Notes under the pieces: generated by a model
Told to the model about the DNA's origin: nothing
The model's input: only the letters and a program-made list of their open reading frames with translations
Database searches by the model: none
Assembly (NCBI GenBank): GCA_024529925.1
Contig: JAFEUB010001125.1
Coordinates: 124,001 to 188,000, forward strand
Source of the DNA: Ophthalmolycus amberensis
Lineage: Eukaryota; Chordata; Actinopteri; Perciformes; Zoarcidae
Length of the DNA stretch: 64,000 bases
Reading direction: 5' to 3'
Shown here: positions 1 through 12,050 of the stretch, piece by piece
How positions within the stretch are numbered: position 1 is the first letter of the stretch
How the letters are laid out: each line of letters opens with the position of its first letter
Position numbers and translations under genes: made by a program

Positions 1-459
1 TATGGGGAATATTGTTATCAAATTAAATGTTATCCAAGTACAATTATCATAAAGAAATAAGACCATTTTTCAAGATGATTGCCAGTCTCAAGTGATGTGA
101 AGTGTTTCTATAAATAAGGACCACACTTACCATACAACTTGTATATAACTTGTTGTGAAATTAAAAAAAATTCTGCAGAGAATAAACTTCTGCCTTCATG
201 CTCTGTGTAAATATTTATAAAAGCCCGAAGTGAGAGTTACTTCAACCATTAAGATCTGTTTTACTAATTATTCACCCTTCCAGCCTAAATCATTTTCCCA
301 CAGTCCATTACTTGGTCTGGTATGACCAAAAGCTTTTGGTTGCTAAATGTTAGCTAATGTTAGCAAACTTAAGCTAGATGCTAGATGCATGCTAAAGGCC
401 CCACCAACTCTTCTAAATACGACAAGACACAACATTTATAGTTGTTAAGCCTCTTTTTG

Positions 460-633
460 TTGTTGTTTTGTGTATCTTTAGTCATATTGAGTCTCCGTAG
501 TTGCTTTGTGTCTTTTTGTGCTTATGTGTGGCGTTGAGGTTGTGTTGCCCCACTTCAAAGTTGTTGTGAGTCTCTTTGCACATCTTTGTAGTTGTTTTGG
601 TCTCTTTGTAGTCTTTTTGTGTCTCTTTGTCAG
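460..633. repeat. Degenerate T/G-rich minisatellite
   Basis: The words TCTCTTTGTAGT, GTCTTTTTGTGTCT and GTAGTTGTTTT recur several times over about 170 bp, with interruptions. This looks like a decayed tandem array. The open frames on both strands across it are by-products of the repeat and show no protein family. Confidence 0.5.
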
Positions 634-1310
634 GGACGTTGGAAGTTGGTTCGAGTTGTGGGTGCTGAGAGAAAGTCTATATAATGACGTCATATTAAAT
701 GCTGCGCAACATTCATGTTTTTTGTCTTAATTTGAATGGCCAACATCTTACCCCAGTTTTAGAATGATTGAGACGAGAGCTATTCAAAGATCTATAGAGC
801 GCTCTATTTCTACTTGAATTCACAAACAAATACATTTTGAAATTTACCGCAAACATTATATAAATAGTATCAGTCGATGATTTGTCAAGTCTTAACAGGA
901 GGGATGGCTCAATAGAAGCATATTCATAGGAATATTATAGAAAAACTACAGTAAGAAGTGCATCTCTATGATCCTCTCACTCTTCCCTTGACTATGTTGC
1001 TACTTGTCACTTTGGTAATGAAAGGTGACTCTATAGATTAAATAAACTGCAAGTATAGAATTTAGAATGAATAGTACATAGTTTAGAGTCCATTATAGAT
1101 TCAAGATTAAACTGACAGAAGGGAAGAAATGAGAGAAAAAGGTTATTTCAGATTTAGATTTGTTTCGTAATCTTTTCGCCTTGCAGATACAGCCTTCTGT
1201 CAGTAGGAGGTACTGCAGCCCCCTCACCACTGTTACTTCCAGCTTCCATGCTCTTTGTAATCGTTCCATGTTTCATGTGTGGTAATGTTGAGTATCTACC
1301 TGGTTGGTCC

Positions 1311-1337
1311 ATGACACTCAGAGAGTCTGAGTGTCAT
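1311..1337. repeat. Perfect 12-bp inverted repeat, 3-nt loop
   Basis: ATGACACTCAGA (1311-1322) is followed by the loop GAG and its exact reverse complement (1326-1337). As RNA or single-stranded DNA it would fold into a tight hairpin. No gene around it explains it. Confidence 0.7.
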
Positions 1338-1520
1338 TTTGTAGGTTAAGGCCCCTGAGCCTGAGCCTGATTGGCCCGTTCAGTAATACATCCATGGTAA
1401 CAGACATCACTGAACCAGTGTGCAGACTTTATGACCTCTCCTGTTTTGCTGATATTGCACTATTTTTAAGCTTTTAGCATGATTCCGTAATTTTCACTTG
1501 AGACCACAATGGCTACTGTT

Positions 1521-1576
1521 GAATAAACGTAAATGTTACACAGTAAATATTTACTGTGTAACGTTTACGTTTATTC
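1521..1576. repeat. 56-bp near-perfect palindrome without spacer
   Basis: The arms 1521-1548 and 1549-1576 are reverse complements with a single mismatch and no spacer. The centre reads ACAGTAAAT|ATTTACTGT. Such a dyad could extrude as a cruciform. I see no terminal repeat or target duplication that would make it a transposon. Confidence 0.75.
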
Positions 1577-2205
1577 TCACTTATCTCACACTCTCCCCCA
1601 CTTGAACAAATGTCGTCTCGACATTTAACTACACTGGTAACCTTTTGTGTTTGTTTTTACACCTACAGAGTGGTATTACAATGATTGGGTAACATGTTCT
1701 TTAACATAAAGGGTAGACATTTTTTCCTTTGGCACCATAACCACCGTGCACTGTGATCATGACTGCCCCTGACTTTGTCACTTCACTTACCCATTACCCC
1801 CGATTTCACATTATCTATTAGTCCTTGTACCTGGTGGGTTTCTCTCTCTGACAGTCCTCATAGTATTGTCAGATATCAATCGTGGGCACACTGTCTGCAT
1901 CTAAGCCTCTGTTCCCAGACAGGCAGCAGCAGGAGCAATGCGTAAAGGAGGATTTTATTTGACCCCTTGTGTTCCACTGAGGCCTCCAGATTATGCTATG
2001 TTCTCTGCATCAGAATCAGCATCCGTTGTGGATCACTTCTCAAAGGTCTGGAACAAAACGGCCGGCTCACCTCGGTGGTGTGCTCCAGGGATCAGGTGGT
2101 GTTTGATTTGTTCATAGCATTCAGGATTAAGAAAACTGCCAGATTGACCTCAGTTTTTTCGGTATTCGCTCGAAGATTTAAATGAATATTGTCAAGCATC
2201 ATTCA

Positions 2206-2287
2206 GCTGTGATAGCAGAGTGGTTAAGGCGTTGGATTTGAAATCCAATGGGGTATCCCCGTGTAGGTTCAAATCCTACTCACAGCG
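2206..2287 (+). tRNA. tRNA-Ser (UGA anticodon)
   Basis: The 82-nt cloverleaf has a class II long variable arm. The acceptor stem is GCTGTGA/TCACAGC (7 of 7 pairs) with discriminator G. The anticodon stem TTGGA/TCCAA encloses the loop TTTGAAA, anticodon TGA, which reads UCA serine codons. The variable arm is GGGGTATCCCC. The T stem GTAGG/CCTAC is perfect. The internal B box GTTCAAATC fits the pol III consensus, and the A box TAGCAGAGTGG is close to it. One D-stem pair is mismatched (A opposite G). No 3' CCA is encoded, as expected in a eukaryote. Odd points: no TTTT terminator follows closely, and a hairpin (TTGGCCTTCG/CGAGGCCAA, about 2288-2311) sits directly downstream. The acceptor stem resembles vertebrate tRNA-Ser(CGA). 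It may be functional or a diverged copy. Confidence 0.85.
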
Positions 2288-2875
2288 TTGGCCTTCGATT
2301 AACGAGGCCAATAGTGCCCACTTTAAGTAGATCTCCATGCCTGTCGTGGAAACACACGTTGCCATCACCGATGATATAAATAACCAGCTCTTGTGGTGTG
2401 ATTAATCAAATTAAGGGCGATGACACTTCCAATTAATTAAGTAATCTTAGTCAGTGCAACACCTGTGCAGCTAAATGTGCATTATTTTAAATTCGTCCAA
2501 AGAGAATTATAATAAAATGCTAAAAACTGGATATCGACTCAAAGCTCCTGAACAAGAGTTTTATTCTCACTTTTTTCATTGTTTGTGCATGCAGTGTCAA
2601 TATTGTACAACCTTTTAACTTTAATCTTATCTTCTGTTTTTAGGTGTATATTGTAACATCTGCCTCTTGGGACTACAGATGAAAAATAGCCTTTTGGCTA
2701 ACTGGCACATTTGTAGAAATGTTTTTATTAATGTGCACTGTCCCGTATCAAATAAACCAATAAATACAACTGTTCATGATGATGAAGATTAGATTAGAAT
2801 AAAAACAATAAATAACATATTTTATTAGCAGATAGCCTCTGATGCGTTGTATCATCTCGTCACAGCTGCGTTGAC
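2288..2875. other. Spacer between tRNA and perilipin promoter region
   Basis: The stretch is AT-rich, with several AATAAA-like words (for example near 2750) but no exon I can support. Sequence just before 2876 becomes richer in CpG and probably belongs to the perilipin promoter. Confidence 0.4.
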
Positions 2876-2914
2876 ATGTCGCGAGAACTGGCAAAGTACT
2901 TCAGCATTAAGCAG
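2876..2914 (+). other. Candidate alternative first exon of the perilipin gene
   Basis: An ATG opens 13 codons (MSRELAKYFSIKQ) that end exactly at a good donor (CAG|GTGAGC) in phase 0. Joined directly to the second perilipin exon at 3408, the frame stays open. The more perilipin-like start is the ATG at 3084 (MPLNNNQ, also CAG|GTGAGT). This exon may therefore be an alternative first coding exon, or simply a 5' UTR exon with a chance ATG. No transcript evidence is visible. Confidence 0.35.
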
Positions 2915-3083
2915 GTGAGCGCTAGTTGAATACGCGACCAGGCGACGTGAGCAACAGTTTTCTCAAATGAAGCCGCACTTTGTTGGGTGAGTGTTGTAAT
3001 TTCTTGAACACCCCTTTCAACCAATAAAGTACAAAGAAGGTTACATTTCAGACATTAACTAATTTCTCCTCCTATCAAGAAAC

Positions 3084-5979
3084 ATGCCGTTGAACAACAA
3101 CCAGGTGAGTACAATCGAGGAAGATTAACCCTCGTTACCTGTATCCACACGGCATCAACACCTAACAAGTCGTTCTCATTTTAGTACCGAGGGAGTTCTT
3201 AAAAATGTATTCTCTTTAAATCTGGTGTTGAATAGTTTCTTACAGGACAGCTAGAGGTTATTATGTTTCAATTAGATGTCCCCATCTTAATAATGGGAAC
3301 GAGGGCTTCCATTTTGATGCTCAATTTGTCAATTAAATCATTTACGTCACTGTAAACCCCTGAGGACTGCATGTGGACTGTGTGTGTGCTGTTTTATTTT
3401 CTTGCAGAAGGTGCAGAGTGCAGCTGCCAGACTGGCCAAGCTGCCCGTGGTTCGCTCGGCTTGCACCACGCTTTCAGTCTTGTACATTGACACTAAATGC
3501 AGCCACCCGAGCCTGAGGTCTGTGTGTGAAGTGCTGGAGAGCAGCGTGACAGCCGTAGTTTCTCCTGTGGTCGTTAAGCTGGAGCCTCAGAGTAAGTGGG
3601 CTACTGTTGGGGCCGACAATACTTGTTTGGACTGCCTGCTTGTGACTGTGGTTGTGATTGAAGGAAACTGTCAGGGAATTTACAATAAGGTTGCTACTAA
3701 TGATTATTTTTTACCTTTGATCAATCTGACAATTAAATAATTATAGAATGTCAGAAATTTGCAAAAGACACCAACAGAAGTTCCCAGAGACTAAGCTGAT
3801 GTCCAAGTTTCTTGTTTTGTTCAGCTCAGAATCCAAAGATATTCAATTTAGACATTCTATGTTGAATAACTTTGGATTGGATTATAAATTGGAATCATAC
3901 AAAAGCACATCAAATTCTCCCATTTGAGAAGTTTGAACCAGAAACTATTTGGAAACTTTCCTTTAAACGAGTACTTCATCATCAAAATTGTTGATTGCTT
4001 TCTGTCGATTGACTATTTCAATTGAGTCAGTGTTTCAGGTTTACGTAAAAGGTTTATTGGGGATCTATCACAGGACAAGCTTTCCAAAAATCATTAAAAA
4101 AATCAAAACTAATAATAAATTAACAGCATATGTGTACGTAATGGAATAATGTATATAGTAGGAAATACATTTTTTCAGTTGCTGTGTGGTGAAAAAAGAT
4201 GATGCAGATGTTATTTGAGTTATTGACTTCACTGTCTTGAATATTTCTAGTTTCCATTGCAAATTACATTGCATGTAGAAGTCTTGACTGGCTGGAGACT
4301 GCATTCCCAGTAATTCACACACCAACAGAGCAGGTAACCTTTTCTTTCCCTTCTTCCAAATCTCAATGACACCACACACACCTCAAAAAGGCACAAGAAA
4401 CTACAACAGTCTTTTTCTGGTTTTGCCCGTTTCACCCAGATCGTGGCCACTGCCAAGAACAAGATGCATGAGATCCAGGATGTGGTGAGCGTTGCCGCTT
4501 ACGGTACTATGGACTGTGTGGAGCACACGGTCACATGGGTGATGGGTGGCATACAGCTGGCTGATGACCAGGCTGGCCAGTCACTTGTGGAGAGAGCCAT
4601 CGCTGTGGCCAGTGTGGGGCTGGACTCCGCTCTGATCGCCTCCGAGGCGCTGATGGACCGAGGGCTTCCTGCCACCGAGGAAGATAAAGGTATACTGATG
4701 GCGCCGCGTATGAGTTACTGATGTGAAACAGCTGGAAGTCACATTCAGAAGTTACCCTTACTTTATCTTCTTACTGACTTTCTAGAGGAAGAAGCACATT
4801 TGGTCCAGGGTTTTGAGGCGGCCACACTCGGGAGACGATACCCTGTGCGACTGGTTTCACTCGCCGCCAAGCTGTGCAGGAGGATGTACCACATGGCCGG
4901 CTCCAAGATGCAGTCTGTTCAGGTGTGCTGTGAGTACAATGTAAAAGGAATGGTTTCACAATCTGGAAAATATGTTTATTTGCTTTCTTGTCAAGAGTTA
5001 GATGAGGATTAATCCTTTTTCAATATTTATCCATTAAATATGAAGCTACCGACAGTTTGAGTAAAGGTTGGAAACTATCATCATTTCTGACCAAAACCAA
5101 AGAGTTAGAACCAATAAATTGTGGATTTACGGTGAATTCTGTAAAAACAGCAAATGAGCGCATTTTCCAAAATGTCAAACTATTCTTTTAACAGGAGGCT
5201 GCGCATGCATTCCAAAAGATACTAACTTAATATGCATAAATATTTATGACATGGCAGTTAAGGTTTTTTTCTTAAGGCAATTTAACTTTTACAGAAGTTC
5301 AATTTAACAGTAATTAAATAAAGGAAGTTGACTTTTTTGTTTTTCAATACTTCAACTCAATTCGGCTGCTTTTGTTTTGAATCAGTTGGCCATATGTCTC
5401 TTTCACAGCAGGAGTAGCACAGGTGTTATTAGTAACCTTATTGGCTCTGTTTCAGTGAGCCAACACGCACGATACAGGACTCTGAAATCAAAGCAGCCAA
5501 ATGAAATTTAGGTGTCATTACTTTAATTTACACCTGTGCTTTTCCTACGTCTTTATTGAAAAAGGCCTGTTGCACCCACTGTCATTTTAGCTCGCATGAA
5601 AACATCTTTGTCAACCTGGTTAAATACCTTTTCTTCCCAACAGGTCATGGTGAAATTGTCCAGGTCTATAGGTCGGCTTCAGGACCTTCAGACCAGCTGG
5701 CTGACCTTATCCCGGAGCGCCCAGGTGCTGCCTCAGTTCTTGCAGCATCAGCTCGTGTCTGTGTGCTTCTTCATTTCCCAGATGTACAACCTCAGCTGCC
5801 CTAAACCCCACCGCCACAGGTTTTATCAGGATCGAAGGTTCCTCAATGCTGCAGAGAGCTGCTCGACTCACAAGGCCGTGGTCCAGGTTCACCCACAAGC
5901 CAAGTGTTCCTACATGAGGCGGCTAACCAAGACGCCTGTGTTTGAAAATGGGTGTGATGTTAAAAGATGTGATCTGTGA
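3084..5979 (+). CDS. Perilipin-family lipid-droplet protein (PLIN2/PLIN6-like), 336 aa
   Basis: Perilipins coat cytosolic lipid droplets and control lipase access. Coding exons are 3084-3104, 3408-3591, 4251-4333, 4440-4689, 4786-4922 and 5644-5979. All junctions are GT-AG and the frame is continuous. The PAT domain is clear: residues 8-96 contain RLAKLPVVRSACTTLS, HPSLRSVCEVLES, VKLEPQ and ANYIACRSLDWLE, which align with PLIN2 PAT motifs. Residues 97-225 match the PLIN2 middle region weakly (LDSALIASEALMDRGLP, EEEAHLVQGFE). The long 11-mer repeat block of PLIN2 is much reduced. The protein is about 100 residues shorter than typical PLIN2, and residues 276-336 form a Cys/His/Arg-rich tail with a PKA-like RRLT (317-320). 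The position beside rps6 matches the recalled PLIN2-RPS6 neighbourhood. The divergence could also fit the teleost-specific plin6, so no symbol is given. A polyA signal ATTAAA lies at 6045. Confidence 0.85.
3735..4030. repeat. Dispersed repeat in perilipin intron 2
   Basis: The words CAAGTTTCTTGTTTTGT, CAAAGATATTCAATTTA and GATTGACTATTT, in this order, match a common percomorph intron repeat. The same family occurs twice in acer2 intron 2 (13190-13500 and 14430-14680). This copy is heavily decayed and has no recognisable ends. Confidence 0.45.
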
Positions 5980-6044
5980 TTTATAATGTAACTATTTGGG
6001 TATGTGTGCTAAAGTCGGTTGCTCCCAGGCAGGTGCAACCACTT

Positions 6045-6050
6045 ATTAAA
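6045..6050 (+). other. Poly(A) signal of the perilipin gene
   Basis: ATTAAA lies 66 bp after the stop codon and is the first good polyadenylation hexamer downstream. It suggests a very short 3' UTR. Confidence 0.5.
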
Positions 6051-6411
6051 GTTGAACATTGAAGACATTTGTTCCCTCTTGTTCTTTTAAGACTAGCAGC
6101 TGTTATGGCAGACGAGGTGTCCTGTAACCGGTACATATCGCATGCAGAACTTGTAGCATGGGCAGTTTATCATGTAGTTACTTTAAAACACTTCCCATGT
6201 TTGATGGCTACAGAGCTCTTTAGATCATTTAAACAGTGAACTATTAAAATGGCACTTGTTTCTGAAAAGACAAATATTGAAATAGCAACCAAAAGCTAAA
6301 TATTTTAGGTGCCCAACAGTATAGTATATTCAGTGATTTGTTAATTTTGGTTTTAATTGCCTTCCATAATTCAACTGGCAAACCTGCAATTAGACATTTC
6401 TAATACTCTAT

Positions 6412-7365
6412 CAGGGGTATTCAATTAAAATTCCCAAAGGTCTATTTGAACATTACAACAATTCACTTGCGCTATTTAGTGCGATATTCAAGAAGCCTAG
6501 TAGTAACCATCTGTAGTCCAATCAAATAAAGTACACAATATATTTTAACAAGTATTTGGTTTTCAAATTTAACTGGATGGATTATAAATAGAAATACAAA
6601 TGTTCTCATTTCAAGTAAAATAAAGGCTGGATTAAAGTAACTGATTTAACAAAGCTTTTTAAATGTGCATCTTAAAATAAAGCATTTTAGAAATTAATTT
6701 TACAGTTGTCCTGCAGCTTTAAATTCAGTTCATTCAGGTGTGAAGTGATAATCAAAGCCACAATATATTTTTCTCATCTTTCAACAAGAGAAATTCATGT
6801 GCATGGACTTTATCTGGTTATTAAACTACTTGTTTCAGCTCTATTCTGTTAACATTGTGAAGTGCATTAATGCATTAGGATACTGATCATATTGGGCTCT
6901 TAGGTGTGTTTTGTGTCTACATTTCAGAAGTGAGATGGTGAGTTGTGCTTTGTCTGGTGGTGTCTCTTCATATTACCGCTTTTAATAATCGTCACGGTCT
7001 CTGAACATGACACTGGTTTTAAACTGTCCATGGGAAGAATTAACCTATAAGAGTCTGTCCAAGAGTTAAAGACACTGGTCTCTCTGACCACTTTCCTCTA
7101 GAAAACGGCATGTGAAATAACTTCTGACTCCCATCATTATTCTCCTACTCTTCGGTGTGTGTGTACATCTCCCTCTAAACAGGAAACTTGTCAGAATACC
7201 CATAATATTTGATTGGCTGATTTGCACCGCTGAACAAGTGCCGTAAAGGCTGAAAAAGCTGCGCCAGTTAAATTAGAAGCGCTCTGTCAAAATGTAATAA
7301 TTCTCAATTATCCATCGGTTTTAGGTCCTGGGTCTGGATTGCGGTCTGCCTATTAGGGACCCCTG
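6412..7365. mobile_element. Probable non-autonomous hAT-like element
   Basis: The left end CAGGGGTATTCAATTAAA and the right end ATTAGGGACCCCTG have the CAGGGG...CCCCTG form typical of vertebrate hAT elements. The inner right sequence (GGTCTGGATTGCGGTCTGCC) is also of the kind seen at their ends. The flanks TACTCTAT and CTCTACAT are only loosely alike, so the target duplication is not clean. The interior is AT-rich and codes for nothing. It fills the gap between the convergent perilipin and rps6 genes. Confidence 0.45.
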
Positions 7366-7421
7366 CTCTACATCAAGGTACTGAAGATATCACACAGGCT
7401 TATTTTTCAGCAAAACATGAC

Positions 7422-7427
7422 TTTATT
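7422..7427 (-). other. Poly(A) signal of rps6
   Basis: AATAAA on the minus strand lies about 14 bp after the rps6 stop codon. The 3' UTR is very short, as is usual for ribosomal protein genes. Confidence 0.7.
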
Positions 7428-7440
7428 TGACTTTGTGATT

Positions 7441-10826
<3,386 letters not shown>

Positions 10827-10858
10827 TTTGCTAAACCGGCCCTACAACGGTCCGCCAC

Positions 10859-10868
10859 GGAAAAGAGG
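10859..10868 (-). promoter_or_regulatory. rps6: rps6 5'TOP transcription start
   Basis: On the minus strand the sequence reads CCTCTTTTCCGTGGCGG. This is a terminal oligopyrimidine start followed by the same bases as in the mammalian RPS6 leader as I remember it. It implies a start near 10868, about 42 bp upstream of the ATG, and mTOR/LARP1-type translational control. No TATA box is seen. Confidence 0.75.
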
Positions 10869-10869
10869 C

Positions 10870-12050
10870 AGGATATCCGCTTCGTGGTCTCACATAGGCC
10901 TGAAATATTCTCGCGATAACTGAACCGCTGTAGTTTTCCAATTGGCCTCAAGCTGAAGGTTATTAAAATAATTTCACACACAAAAATACATAATAAAACG
11001 GTAATGCCGACCTACACAACTGCATTAAACTGATTATATGAATAGAGCATATAGGATATATGTAATTATCTGTTAATTTATTTATCTTGATTTTTTAAAA
11101 TGTATGTTTCATGTAAAAGCAAACACATACCAAGAGTGGTGTACACATAATTGGTAGCCTAGCTCAAAATTCGTAGGGCCTATCTAATTTGTTATAAACT
11201 ATAAATATATGAGACAAAATATGTGAAGGCTAAGAAACGTAAAAATGTTTTCCCACAACTCACAGCAAGATGAACAAATAACATAAACGAATCAATTGTA
11301 TCAATTAATGGTTATGACCATATAAGTATATTATTTAAATATTATATTAATATTATGTTATAGAGTCACTGAGCATGCCTCGGCCAGAGGGAGCCAGAGA
11401 GTAGATAAGGAGTTGTAAATGTCCTAAGACTTTATAAGTAATGCAGTTTGGTTCATTAAGCACCTGGATGAAATAACTGTCTCCAAGTTCCTCGATATTC
11501 AGCAGTTAACAATACAGACCTGTTTTGCACCTCAACAATATTATCGATCATAGACTATAGTGGCTCTGATTCATACCAGTAAGACATGCCAGTGAGTCAG
11601 CATGCCCACAATACCAGACAACAAATGTGACATATCAAAATAGAAAAATCACATCTGAAAATTGTAAAGTTAATGTTGCTTGAAATATATTTAGACCAGC
11701 TGCTTCCGGACTCAATGCGGCTGTGTGGTCACGTGTCACTGAACAAGGAAGCAGATAGGGGTGAACTCTCTTGCAGCGCTTGAACACTCTTTGGCCACAG
11801 ACCGAGCAGCTGTCAATGCACAGTGCGGAGTGTCACGACAAGCTTTGTGGAAGGACAGCGGCTTAAAAATGCAGCTCAGCGACGATTTCTGTAGTTTACC
11901 ACATCGTCGAGTCAGGTCTCAAAACGTTCAAATCTATCGGTGAACAACGGAGCTGAGAAATTGACAGTTTCCTCAAGTGTGCTGTTTTTTTTTTGGTCCA
12001 TTCCTGTCGACTGTTGTCTGATCTGTCCATCCGACAGGACTCGTTCAGAC
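10870..12050. other. rps6-acer2 divergent intergenic region
   Basis: The two genes point away from each other. The first 800 bp is AT-rich with no recognisable unit. Near 11700-11760 a GC-richer block contains a CACGTG E-box (about 11731) and may be the acer2 promoter. The acer2 5' UTR probably starts within the last 250-300 bp before 12051. I see no conserved exon. Confidence 0.4.

Larger units (their letters stand above)
1..2205. other. Gene-free flank upstream of the tRNA
   Basis: I see no convincing coding exon here. The short open frames have no recognisable family and no flanking splice pattern. The stretch holds a degenerate TTTGTGTCTC-type tandem repeat (about 460-633) and two palindromes, listed separately. 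The rest is AT-rich unique-looking sequence. A distant 3' UTR or intron of a neighbouring gene cannot be excluded. Confidence 0.5.

Noticed and set aside
4922..4934. Alternative perilipin exon 5 donor (CTGTGAGT)
   Set aside because: It matches the donor consensus better, but would shift the frame of exon 6 and end the protein early. The CAG|GTGTGC donor keeps the long frame.
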